DNA from: Azophilus sp965116165
GTDB taxonomy: Bacteria > Pseudomonadota > Gammaproteobacteria > Pseudomonadales > Azotimanducaceae
Length of the DNA stretch: 64,000 nucleotides
Direction of reading: 5' to 3'
NCBI GenBank assembly: GCA_965116165.1
Contig: OZ220484.1
Span: 1,612,001 to 1,676,000 of the forward strand
Translations under genes and position numbers: made by a program
In this document: positions 48,580 to 56,957 of the stretch, one piece after another
Layout: every line of letters begins with the position of its first letter
How positions within the stretch are numbered: position 1 is the stretch's first letter
The notes under the pieces: generated by a model
Databases searched by the model: none
What the model saw: the letters and a program-made list of their open reading frames with translations, nothing else
What the model was told of the DNA's origin: nothing

Positions 48580-49473
48580 GTGGAATACTCAGAAATCATC
48601 GTTGACCGCCCTAGAGAGCACGTCCAACGTATTACGCTTAACAATCCGGAAAAACGCAATCCAATAACGAATGAAATGCGGACTGAGATACTTCATGCTC
48701 TGGAAGCCGCAGAAATCGACGACTCGATTCGCGTGACTGTCGTTCGTGGTGCCGGTAAGTGCTTCTCATCGGGCTACAATCTCAAAGCTGGCGTACATGG
48801 TGCCCATGAAAAGAACCAGCCGTTTTACACAGCGGGAGGACTGGGAAACTGGGCGAGGCACCTTGTTGAAAGCGGCTTCCGAATGTGGGACATGGCTAAA
48901 CCAATCATCGCCCAGGTACACGGCTACTGCATCGCCGGTGCCACCGAACTGGCCCTAGCCTGCGATCTTGTGTACGTGGCCGATGACGCGGTCATAGGCT
49001 ATCCAATAGTCCGCAACGGGACGCCACCAAATGTATAGTTTTACCCTTGGCTTATGGGTATGCGAGACGCCATGGAGATGATGCTGACCGGCGACTCGAT
49101 ATCCGGTGCAGAAGCTGCCCAAACTCAGTTCGCCAACCGTGCTTATCCTGCAGACGAACTTGAAGACGCGGTTCTGAATATGGCCGAACGGGTGGCGAAG
49201 ATCCCATCTGACGTCCAGCAATTCAACAAACGGGCGGTACACGCGCAGATGGAAGAGATGGGTATCCGATCTGGCCTCCGCAAGGGTACGGAACTTCATA
49301 CTTTGGCTCGCTATACCGAGACTTGCGTGGCCATGCAGAAGGCGGTGCGCAAGGATTTTGGCGGTGCGCTGGCCAAACGCGATGCGGCTTTTGGTGACTA
49401 CGAAAAAAATCGCAGGACTGAGTTTGCCAGTCCGAACGAAGGAAGTCTGGATGGGCATCCTAACCAAGGCTAA
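48580..49473 (+). pseudogene. Enoyl-CoA hydratase family gene with in-frame amber codon
   Basis: GTG 48580 follows AGGAGA. The frame has 'RITLNNPEKRNPITNEMR', 'GKCFSSGYNLKAG' and 'AQVHGYCIAGATELALACDLVY' (oxyanion hole), then a TAG at 49036-49038 after 'GTPPNV'. The homologue at 63491 has Gln there ('GTPPNLQIFPWLLG'). Reading continues 'FYPWLMGMRDAMEMMLTGDS' to 'GSLDGHPNQG'. Only a single CAG to TAG change breaks it. It precedes a CaiB/BaiF gene by 3 bp, clearly an operon. Confidence 0.85.
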
Positions 49474-49476
49474 CCT

Positions 49477-50670
49477 ATGCCGGGTCCGCTAAACGGAATA
49501 AAAGTAGTAGACGTATCGCAGGTGACATTCGGGCCATTCGCTACCATGGTGCTTGCCGACCAAGGCGCCGACGTGGTGAAAATCGAACCACCTGGAATCG
49601 GTGAATCAACGCGACGCCCTAGTTTCGAGCGCGGCGGTCTGACAGCGGTGTTTGCGAACTATAACCGTAACAAACGAGGCATGGCCGTTGATATCACTGA
49701 GCCTGAAGGTCTCAAGATCGTTCACCAGATGGTGGCCGATGCCGATGTCTTTGTTCAGAATTGGCGACCCGGCGTGGCAGAGCGGCACAACCTCGGCGAG
49801 GCAGACCTGCGCAAGGTCAAGCCTGACCTGATCTATTGCTCACTTTCTGGATACGGGCCCACCGGACCCTATGCGCACAGACGGGTTTATGACGCCGTCA
49901 TCCAGGGCCTCACGGGAATGCCAGCTGTTCAGAAAAACCCGGATTTCCCGATGCCCGACCTGGTACGGCAGCTCGTCGCAGATAAGGGATCGGCCCTGTT
50001 TGCCACGCAGGCGATAACGGCGGCGCTGTTTGCTCGCGATCGGGGTGCCGGCGGCCAGCATGTTCAGGTGCCGATGATTGATGCATCCCTCGCCTTTTTT
50101 TGGCCCGATGGCATGTTGCGTCAAACCTTCATTGGCGGCGATGTGTCACCGGGGGCGACAACTACGGATTCGTATCGTCTTTGGCATACCAAGGACGGAC
50201 AGATCATTTATCTCTTGGCGACCCAGATTGAACATGAGGGATTCTTTAGAGCCCTAGGTCATCCTGAGTGGATTGATGACCCCCGCTTCGGAACCACCGA
50301 AGCACGCGCAGATCTGGATAATCGTGCGGTATTGGGCGAGCTGATCGAAGACGCGATCTGCTCAATGAGGACCGAGGAGCTGCTGCAGAGGATGATCGAC
50401 AATGACGTTCCTGCAACCCGCGTTCTGGAACTAGAAGAAGTATTGGAAGATCCTCAGATCGTGCACAACAACTGCGTACTGGAGTTCGAGCATCCGACAG
50501 CCGGCAGATATAGGCAGGCAGATCCCGTAGCAAGATTCGACGTAACACCGCAGGATCCGAGACGGTACATGCCACCTTTATTGGGTGAGCACACTGAGGA
50601 ACTATTAGGCGAATATGGGTATTCGGCTGAAGACCTCGCGGATCTGCGTAGCAAGGGGGTTATACCGTGA
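49477..50670 (+). CDS. CaiB/BaiF family CoA-transferase
   Basis: ATG 49477 begins 3 bp after the preceding stop. The 397-residue class III CoA-transferase has 'NGIKVVDVSQVTFGPFATMVLADQGADVVKIEPP' spread over residues 6-39, 'NRNKRGMAVDI', and the region around the catalytic Asp, 'GYGPTGPYAHRRVYDAVIQG'. It moves CoA between carboxylic acids, activating a substrate without ATP. Co-transcription with the enoyl-CoA hydratase remnant suggests a CoA-ester degradation pathway. Confidence 0.94.
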   Translation: MPGPLNGIKVVDVSQVTFGPFATMVLADQGADVVKIEPPGIGESTRRPSFERGGLTAVFANYNRNKRGMAVDITEPEGLKIVHQMVADADVFVQNWRPGVAERHNLGEADLRKVKPDLIYCSLSGYGPTGPYAHRRVYDAVIQGLTGMPAVQKNPDFPMPDLVRQLVADKGSALFATQAITAALFARDRGAGGQHVQVPMIDASLAFFWPDGMLRQTFIGGDVSPGATTTDSYRLWHTKDGQIIYLLATQIEHEGFFRALGHPEWIDDPRFGTTEARADLDNRAVLGELIEDAICSMRTEELLQRMIDNDVPATRVLELEEVLEDPQIVHNNCVLEFEHPTAGRYRQADPVARFDVTPQDPRRYMPPLLGEHTEELLGEYGYSAEDLADLRSKGVIP

Positions 50671-50731
50671 GACAACTGCATACGTAATCAGAACGCGCAA
50701 TATCACCGAGACGGGCGGCAGCCTTTTCCAA

Positions 50732-50833
50732 TGGGAATTATATCGATGGATTGACCGAAGCCTACATATGGTAGTTTCCAGCCGTTAAATCCTCGATATA
50801 TAGTGGTATGTCAACCCATGTATATAAGCCCCT
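50732..50833. repeat. Palindromic element family P, copy 2
   Basis: 102 bp, in reverse orientation to copy 1. Ends are TGGGAATTATATCGATG and CATGTATATAAGCCCCT. It separates the CoA-transferase from a leftward acyl-CoA dehydrogenase fragment. Confidence 0.8.
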
Positions 50834-50860
50834 TTCCAATGTACGGTGCGTACCCCTTCT

Positions 50861-51122
50861 TCAAAGACCCAGAACCCGATTTGCAATGATGTTCTTTTGA
50901 ACCTCCGTGCTTCCTGACGCGATGGTCATGGCACGATCTCCGAAGTACTGAGAGACCGATACTGCAGTATGTGCGCTCGGCTCACCAATGAGTTCATTCA
51001 AGGAATCATGCTCTAAAAGGCGTGGTTGCTGGGGCATAGCGTAGTCCCCCAACACTTCCACCGCGAGTTCAGTCACACGCTGTCGTAACACACTACCATG
51101 AAGCTTGCTGACCGAAGCCAGT
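50861..51122 (-). pseudogene. Acyl-CoA dehydrogenase C-terminal fragment
   Basis: The complement reads 'TSLASVSKLHGSVLRQRVTE', 'GDYAMPQQPRLLEHDSLNEL' and 'MTIASGSTEVQKNIIANRVLGL', matching the last 86 or so residues of the gene at 43703. The rest is replaced at about 51123 by an enoyl-CoA hydratase start. Confidence 0.85.
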
Positions 51123-51278
51123 GACGTGGATACCGGGATCGGAGTCGATCTTCGACACTGCAGCGCGAAGCTCATCAAGCAGTGGGCCATTAATGGCATT
51201 AAGCCGCTCAGGTCGATTGAGGGTCAGGACAGCGACACCATTTTCATGCGTCTCAAACCTGAGACATTGCTCACTCAT
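51123..51278 (-). pseudogene. Enoyl-CoA hydratase N-terminal fragment
   Basis: ATG 51278 with AAGGGTGAG upstream reads MSEQCLRFETHENGVAVLTL and 'NRPERLNAINGPLLDEL', the usual crotonase start. It is cut after about 50 codons and fused to the acyl-CoA dehydrogenase tail. Confidence 0.8.
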
Positions 51279-51295
51279 CTCTGCTCACCCTTGCA

Positions 51296-51750
51296 TCAAG
51301 AAACGAGCCGCAGCTTGGCGTTGTCCCAGCTTATGGGCTCACCCTCGGGTTCGAAACAGAGCATGGCGATAGCCGCATAATGGTTCTATGTGGCCTTGGG
51401 TTGCTTCACACTGGCGGTTCGGAAGGCGCTGTATTTGTCGTCTAGGAGATCCGCGACCCGGGCACAAAGATCTTCGTCCTCGACCACGGACACCCGCCCA
51501 TAGAGCATCACGGCCTTGAGCTCGGCCCAAGCAAGTCCCGACTCCACGAGGAACGACGCTCGAGAATCATGCCGAATACGAGCCATTTTTTTGCCTTGGC
51601 GGGCGATGCGAAGTAGATGCGTCCTTCATGGGTGGCAAACCATGTAGGGAGCGCGACGGGAAAACCATCCCGACGCAACGTCGTCAGGATGGCAGTATGG
51701 GCCTTCTCGAGGAAATTACGCATTTCATGCGCATTCAGTCGTACACCCAT
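51296..51750 (-). pseudogene. PPOX-class (pyridoxamine-phosphate-oxidase-like) flavin protein, frameshift plus amber codon
   Basis: From 51750 the frame reads 'MRNFLEKAHTAILTTLRRDG' and 'IYFASPAKAKK'. A run of seven A (about 51587) shifts the frame by one base to 'MARIRHDSRASFLVESGLAW' and 'MLYGRVSVVEDEDL'. A TAG at 51386-51388 interrupts before 'NHYAAIAMLCFEPEGEPISW' and TGA at 51296. With one more A and a sense codon the protein would be about 150 residues, similar to F420/FMN-binding split-barrel enzymes. A shorter remnant of the same family is at 63068. Confidence 0.8.
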
Positions 51751-51777
51751 ACCCTCATCCTGTTTTCAATTTACTAA

Positions 51778-51866
51778 AGGAAAGTTGACAGAAGCCGAAA
51801 TGTGGTGGTTTTCAGCCACTAAATCCTCAACATATAGTGGTAGGTCAACTTACGTATACAATTCCC
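51778..51866. repeat. Palindromic element family P, copy 3 (left end shortened)
   Basis: 89 bp, reverse orientation. Contains AGTTGACAGAAGCCGAAA, AGTGGTAGGTCAACTTACG and the end ATACAATTCCCT. About 12 bp of the outer repeat are missing on the left. It ends 3 bp before the stop codon of the aldo/keto reductase. Confidence 0.75.
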
Positions 51867-51869
51867 TAA

Positions 51870-52955
51870 TTAAAATACTGTTTCTCGCGTTGGCTTACCA
51901 ATTGGAGATCCTTTGAAGGTTTCTCCATTAATAGTTAGCCCCGCGTACGCTGTTTTACGGGCAGGTTTAAGCCTATCTATGGGGTAGGGTAATTGTGGTG
52001 CAGTTAGTTTATCCAGAGCGGCAATGTCTTCTTCAGTCAGCTCAACCTCCAGAGATGATAGGTTGTCTTCTAGCTGCTCTATGGTTCTAGCGCCAATGAT
52101 AATAGAGCTGACTTCAGACTTTGATCGCGTCCATGCCAGCGCTACACGCGCAACCGTGGTGTTGTGCTTCGTAGCGATTTCCCGTAATAGATCAAGAATA
52201 ACAAATACTTCCTCGGTGAGTTCGGATTTCAGATATTCTCCGCGAAGTGGGTTTGCCTCGGCTAGCGTTTCGCGGGTGTACTTTCCACTGAGGACGCCGC
52301 CCTTCAGCGGGCTATAGGGGGTGATACCCACACCATATTCCTTCGCTAATGGTAGCAGCTCAGCCTCGGGGGTTCGTTCAATTAGTGAGTACTCGATCTG
52401 CATCGCCGTTATAGGCGCCTGGTTGAAAAAGCTTCCTCTGACTTGAGCATGTGCGACTTTCCAGGCAGGGGTATTGGAAAAACCGATATAGCGAACCTTG
52501 CCCGATTTGACCAGGTCGTTCATAGCATCCATGGTTTCATCAATAGGCGTGAAGTCATCCCAAAAGTGCATCCAGTAGAGGTCTATGTAGTCAGTTTGGA
52601 GTCGGCGCAGCGAATGTTCACAGGCTGCAAAAATGGACTTGCGATTTGCGCCGCCGCCATTGGGGTCACCATCTCTGAGGCTAACGCAAAATTTGCTCGC
52701 AATCACAACCCCCTCTCTGCGGTAGCTATCGCTAGCGACATGGTCTCCGATAATTTTCTCGGAGTGGCCGAAGTTATAACTGTTTGCCGTATCGATAAAG
52801 TTGCCGCCCAGGTCCAGAAAGCGATCGATGATTTGCTTGGCATCTTCGGGTGACGAACCTATTCCTCGCTCAAGACCGAAGGTCATGCCGCCCAAGCATA
52901 TGGGGCTTACGCGTAAGCCGGATCTTCCGAGAGTAACGTAATGATCGAGCTGCAT
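51870..52955 (-). CDS. Aldo/keto reductase
   Basis: ATG 52955 with AAGGAG upstream (MQLDHYVTLGRSGLRVSPIC); a longer frame would run into the Q element. The 361-residue protein has 'GNFIDTANSYNFGHSE' (Asp, Tyr), 'VVIASKFCV' (Lys), 'IDLYWMHFWDD' (His) and 'SIIIGARTIEQLEDNLS'. NADPH-dependent carbonyl reduction is expected. It is boxed in by two palindromic elements, P copy 3 at its end and Q copy 3 at 37 bp upstream, among gene fragments. It is the only intact gene between 50.7 and 54.3 kb. Confidence 0.94.
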   Translation of the reverse strand: MQLDHYVTLGRSGLRVSPICLGGMTFGLERGIGSSPEDAKQIIDRFLDLGGNFIDTANSYNFGHSEKIIGDHVASDSYRREGVVIASKFCVSLRDGDPNGGGANRKSIFAACEHSLRRLQTDYIDLYWMHFWDDFTPIDETMDAMNDLVKSGKVRYIGFSNTPAWKVAHAQVRGSFFNQAPITAMQIEYSLIERTPEAELLPLAKEYGVGITPYSPLKGGVLSGKYTRETLAEANPLRGEYLKSELTEEVFVILDLLREIATKHNTTVARVALAWTRSKSEVSSIIIGARTIEQLEDNLSSLEVELTEEDIAALDKLTAPQLPYPIDRLKPARKTAYAGLTINGETFKGSPIGKPTRETVF

Positions 52956-52991
52956 AGTGGCTCCTTCTATTGTATAAATAGTTCTTAGGGT

Positions 52992-53096
52992 TGAGGAAGG
53001 TCTGAACAATTCGGTAGAGCAGTATTGAACTACTCGTAAGCGATTGATTTTATTGACTTGGATGCCGTGGTTACAGAATTAATCAGAGGCTCCTTA
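52992..53096. repeat. Palindromic element family Q, copy 3
   Basis: 105 bp, same orientation as copy 1. Begins TTGAGGAAGGTCTGAACAAT and ends TTAATCAGAGGCTCCTTA. It occupies the promoter position of the aldo/keto reductase. Confidence 0.8.
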
Positions 53097-53113
53097 ATTT
53101 GTACTTGTATCGT

Positions 53114-53395
53114 CTATGCCCAGCTGAGATCGGCCTTTCGCAGTGGAAGCTCCCTTATTCTTTTGCCTGTTGCGCGGAATATGGCGTTGCCAATTGCCGG
53201 ACCAACTGGGCCGACCAGAGGTTCTCCAATATCGCTCAAACTCTCGTGACCGGACGTAGCATCGAGATGAGTACGGATATTCACGGTCACATCCCGCATT
53301 CGCAACATGGGATAGGTGTCAAAGTTATCGCTAACGATCACACCGTTTTTGATTTCCAATTGTCTTGTGTTGAGTAGGGCTATGACGGTTTCGTG
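53114..53395 (-). pseudogene. Xanthine-dehydrogenase-type molybdopterin subunit, C-terminal fragment
   Basis: The complement reads 'LEIKNGVIVSDNFDTYPMLR' and 'SDIGEPLVGPVGPAIGNAIF' then 'ATGKRIRELPLRK', the conserved end of isoquinoline-1-oxidoreductase beta/aldehyde-oxidase large subunits (GEP, AIxNAIxxATGxRIRxLP). No upstream part is present. Confidence 0.75.
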
Positions 53396-53429
53396 CTATT
53401 CCTCAATCATACGCTGCAACCGATCACGT

Positions 53430-53575
53430 TATTACAGCAGAAAAAACACCATGATGCGTCACCTGCCGACAAGCCCGTACATCGAGGTAGAAGGTGATAA
53501 TGCCAGAGGAACATGGTATGTCTTTGGCATGGTGACCTCTCTCACGCCAAAAGGGGAGGCAGCCATCGCACTCTA
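53430..53575 (+). pseudogene. SnoaL-like fragment
   Basis: The plus strand reads 'MMRHLPTSPYIEVEGDNARG' and 'TWYVFGMVTSLTPKGEAAIA', typical of the middle of NTF2/SnoaL-like hydratase-type proteins. Both ends are missing. Confidence 0.55.
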
Positions 53576-53584
53576 TGAGAAGGC

Positions 53585-53949
53585 ACTCGATATTTTCCTA
53601 GTGAAAACTCCGACGCCAGCGTGGCAATTGAAGTCAATACACCACCAATCCCAAGCCCGGTGAACAAACGAGCTGTAATCATCTCTAACGGGGTTGAGGT
53701 GTATGCAGTCCAAAGGGTTGATGCCGTCACGATAAATATTGACGGTAACAAGATCCCGCGACGGCCATATTTGTCGCTGAAAGCCGAGAGAAATAATGCC
53801 CCAAAGAACATGCCAGCAAGCTCGGCGGACAACACGTACCCCAGAACTTCTGGAGCAAGATTCCATTCCTGAGCGATAATGGGAGCCGCCATGGCAATGG
53901 CAACGACATCAAAGCCGTCAACCATTTGGACCAGCGCACAAATTCCCGT
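53585..53949 (-). pseudogene. MFS transporter (aromatic-acid symporter-like) N-terminal fragment
   Basis: The complement reads 'LVQMVDGFDVVAIAMAAPII', 'GMFFGALFLSAFSDKYGRRG' (MFS A motif) and 'RLFTGLGIGGVLTSIATLAS'. The DGFD in the first helix is typical of the AAHS branch. It is cut after about four membrane segments and lacks a clear start. Confidence 0.7.
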
Positions 53950-54136
53950 CAATTACAGGTAACAACAAATCGTAATGCGTCCAAGGAATAGGGCCCGCTT
54001 TGGGATCTGGGCCATAGGCTTGCCACACTTCTTGGCGAACTGCGAGCAACGCCTCTATTGGCATGTTTTGCAGCGCTTCTATGTCTCCCGGTTCTATATC
54101 GAGTCGCTTGAGAATGGCAGCACTACCCGATCCCAC
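53950..54136 (-). pseudogene. Carboxylesterase-family fragment
   Basis: The complement reads 'LKRLDIEPGDIEALQNMPIE' and 'DLLLPVIDG', resembling the region before the catalytic His of type-B carboxylesterases (L..lg...dl..L...p.e.l......PVvDG). Only about 60 residues remain. Confidence 0.5.
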
Positions 54137-54320
54137 CGGGTTCGACCGGCCAGCCTAGGACCGACCAACCCTGATCATCGAGGATACGTGCCCACCCCTA
54201 GGCGACAGGACATGGGCAGTGGTATCCGGGGTACGCTTCACGAAAGTGGCGAAATTCAGGCGTTAGTTTGTCATTAAGGAAATCACGAATCTATTCGGTG
54301 AATTCGTTCAAATCACTCAT
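54137..54320 (-). pseudogene. Acyl-CoA dehydrogenase N-terminal remnant with two amber codons
   Basis: ATG 54320 reads MSDLNEFTE, TAG (54291-54293), 'IRDFLNDKLTPEFRHFREAY', 'PGYHCPCPVA', TAG (54198-54200), 'GWARILDDQGWSVLGWPVEP'. Comparison with the intact gene at 44896 shows Glu and Lys at the two TAG positions. The remainder of the gene is gone. Its first bases overlap the end of the TonB receptor by 8 bp. Confidence 0.8.
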
Positions 54321-56850
54321 AGGCGCTTTTATATCGGTACGTCACACCAAGAATAAACTGACGTCCACCGTTAACGAACTGGAAGAAATCCGGAACCCCA
54401 CTGCCATCATTGGTTCCAGTCAGTGTTGTATTTCCAGAGAACGGTGCAACTGAGCCGGTGGCCGAGTAATATTCCCCGCCCAGATTTAAGCCTCTGACAA
54501 ACAACTCCCAGGTGTCATCCGATGAATACAGGCTCAACGACGCGTTGGTCACCCAGTAACTGTCCTGCCACCAACTTTTCGGGTACAACTGAGCAGTAGG
54601 GTTGTAGTCATCCTTGTATGAGCTTGTGAGATTGAAACCCAGATTCCAGTTGTTTCCCATCGCTACCACATAATCCAGAGCTAAAGTTGCACTCAAATCA
54701 GGCGCATTCGACAGCGCTTCTCCGGACATGTCGGCCCCCGTGAAATTACCGGTGTCAGGATTAGGGTTGAGAGCACAACCCGCCGCGATAGTTTGTCCGG
54801 TATAGCAATCTGATACGAAGTCGTCATATTCAGCGTTGCTGAAAGCAAGATTTGCCGTCAGTATCAGGCCATCCACAGGCGTCAACCACATAGTCTCCAG
54901 CTCTAGGCCTTCAACAGTAGCTGACGCTGCGTTTAGCACCCGAAGCGAGGGAACCCCCCCCTCACTGAATTGCAATTTTGTTAGCTGCAAGCCGTCATAC
55001 TCATAACTGTATAACGTAGCATTGAAGCGCAGCGTGCCGTCGGCCAACGTCGATTTCATGCCAATTTCGAAACCATCGACTTCCTCTTCGTCATAGATGT
55101 TGTCGTAGGGGACACCGGTAAGTCCGTAAATACGGAGGAGGTCACTGGGCTTCCAGGCTGCATCAAAACCACCCGATTTGAAACCGGTTTTGTAGCTCGC
55201 GAAGAACATGACGTCGTCGTTGTATTGATAGCTCAGTGTCAGTTCCGGTGAGAAGTTATCCCAATGGGGGTTGGGTTCAAGCAAGGGAATGTTAATTTTG
55301 GGGCCGCCATCCGGGGCGACGGCAAAATGATTAACTTCAAAGACAGACTCTTTCTCTTCATGCGAATAGCGACCACCGAAAGACAACGTCCACTGTTCGT
55401 TCAATTCCCAATCAAACTGAGCGAAGAGCGAATAAGCGGTACTTTCCTGTGGGGTAAACTGTTGACCGATGGGAATGGGGAACAAACCAAACCTAGCCAC
55501 CGGACGCCCAACGATGTGGCTGCCTAGCGTTACTGCGTTCCGAGCCTCGAGATCCCGTTCTTCATAGAAAGCACCCACTGTAAAGTTGAGCGCCCCATCA
55601 TAGTTTGAGCTCAGGCGAAGTTCCTGACTCCATTGCTCTTTTTCATAGGCAGAAGAGTTCGACAACCCAACAGCCGCCTGAAAGCTGGATTCGGCAATCC
55701 GACTATCGGATTGGTCATAGTAGCCAGTGACCGAGGTCAAGGTGAGCGTATCGCTCAGGTCATAAATCATCTCGAGGGACATAAACGCCTCCTCATTGTT
55801 ATAGAAACCAAGCCCCTCGTAACCGGGGTGGTTGGGATCAGCCGCAGTGAGCAAGGGACTGATCCCGCCCGCGATCACATTGCCATCCATCTTGCAGTTG
55901 TCGACGCCAGGTACGGGGTAAATAACTTGCGGAACGCCAAGCCCGCACTGCGTTCGCTGGAAGTTGAAGACGGTGTGACCATCCTGATTATCTTCCAAGT
56001 GAGCATATTTCAGCGTCGCGGAAAAGTTATCCGAGGGCTCCCATAGCAAGGTGCCGATCACGTAGAGCTTCTCCGTCTGAATGGGATCCCTTCCAGTCGC
56101 GTGTGCCATTTGAACGGGAACACCCCCAGGACCTGTTTCAAACACATCCAAGTTATATGCATCGAATCGAGCATTACCCGCATCCGACCAGCCCGCTGAG
56201 AGACGACCGCTCAGGGTTTCGCCCAACGGCCCAGAGATAACAGCTCGAACAATCGGCTCTTCGCCTTCGGTCTCGTACAGTACGGAAAGTTCTAGCTCAA
56301 ACTCGTCAGTCGGATCCTTCGTATGGAGCGCTATCACTCCGCCTGGGCTGTTTTTCCCGAAAAACAGCGCCTGCGGGCCACGCAGCACTTCGATTCGTTC
56401 CAGGTCGAACATCCCGGCATTCATCAATGAGGCGCTGCTGATACCTACACCGTCAACGTTGATAGACACGGCCTGATCGATGAGCGGTGTGAGGCTGCCC
56501 GAGCCAACGCCGCGCAAAAAGACCAGACCAGCGGTGCTGGATGTAGTTTCGGTGGTAATCAGACCGGGAACGATGGTGCCAAGATCCCTAATACCCTCGA
56601 TTCGCTGGTTGTTGATCATATCCTCGGTGAGTACGTTCACCACCACAGGGATTTCCTGCAGAGATTCTTCCCTCTTTCGTGCGGTCACGACTATTTCTTC
56701 GATCACATTCGCACTTTCGGCTCGAGCCGATTGAGCTGGCAGCAGTACTGAGGTCACCGACAGAAACGCAAGCGCGAACGCAACCAACGTAAATCGACTG
56801 AGGTTCAAAAACTCCCCTAGGCACAATCCGTGAAACTTCGACAAATTCAT
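54313..56850 (-). CDS. TonB-dependent outer-membrane receptor
   Basis: ATG 56850 with AAGGAG upstream. The 845-residue protein has a signal peptide ending near 'QSARAES', TonB-box/plug 'IEEIVVTARKREESLQEIPV', 'VLRGPQALFFGKNSPGGV', and a complete barrel with 'VTGYYDQSDSRI' and 'MFFASYKTGFKSGGFDAAWK'. The last residues 'GVTYRYKSAYE' are unusual: normal receptors end at an aromatic after 'YRY', and the final codons here coincide with the start of the acyl-CoA dehydrogenase remnant. Part of the original 3' end may have been replaced. It is divergent from the iron alcohol dehydrogenase, so both may serve one substrate. Confidence 0.9.
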   Translation of the reverse strand: MNLSKFHGLCLGEFLNLSRFTLVAFALAFLSVTSVLLPAQSARAESANVIEEIVVTARKREESLQEIPVVVNVLTEDMINNQRIEGIRDLGTIVPGLITTETTSSTAGLVFLRGVGSGSLTPLIDQAVSINVDGVGISSASLMNAGMFDLERIEVLRGPQALFFGKNSPGGVIALHTKDPTDEFELELSVLYETEGEEPIVRAVISGPLGETLSGRLSAGWSDAGNARFDAYNLDVFETGPGGVPVQMAHATGRDPIQTEKLYVIGTLLWEPSDNFSATLKYAHLEDNQDGHTVFNFQRTQCGLGVPQVIYPVPGVDNCKMDGNVIAGGISPLLTAADPNHPGYEGLGFYNNEEAFMSLEMIYDLSDTLTLTSVTGYYDQSDSRIAESSFQAAVGLSNSSAYEKEQWSQELRLSSNYDGALNFTVGAFYEERDLEARNAVTLGSHIVGRPVARFGLFPIPIGQQFTPQESTAYSLFAQFDWELNEQWTLSFGGRYSHEEKESVFEVNHFAVAPDGGPKINIPLLEPNPHWDNFSPELTLSYQYNDDVMFFASYKTGFKSGGFDAAWKPSDLLRIYGLTGVPYDNIYDEEEVDGFEIGMKSTLADGTLRFNATLYSYEYDGLQLTKLQFSEGGVPSLRVLNAASATVEGLELETMWLTPVDGLILTANLAFSNAEYDDFVSDCYTGQTIAAGCALNPNPDTGNFTGADMSGEALSNAPDLSATLALDYVVAMGNNWNLGFNLTSSYKDDYNPTAQLYPKSWWQDSYWVTNASLSLYSSDDTWELFVRGLNLGGEYYSATGSVAPFSGNTTLTGTNDGSGVPDFFQFVNGGRQFILGVTYRYKSAYE

Positions 56851-56957
56851 TGTGGCTCTCTCCTTTGGCTGGTTGACCAACAAAGTCTATTTGTAGTGAG
56901 CTTAGAATACAAGATATGATTTGTGTGTCATTCGCTTTTTTTCGGGAGCATACTAGG

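Noticed and set aside
53542..53952. Complete MFS transporter
   Set aside because: Only about four membrane segments remain, and both ends run into unrelated fragments.
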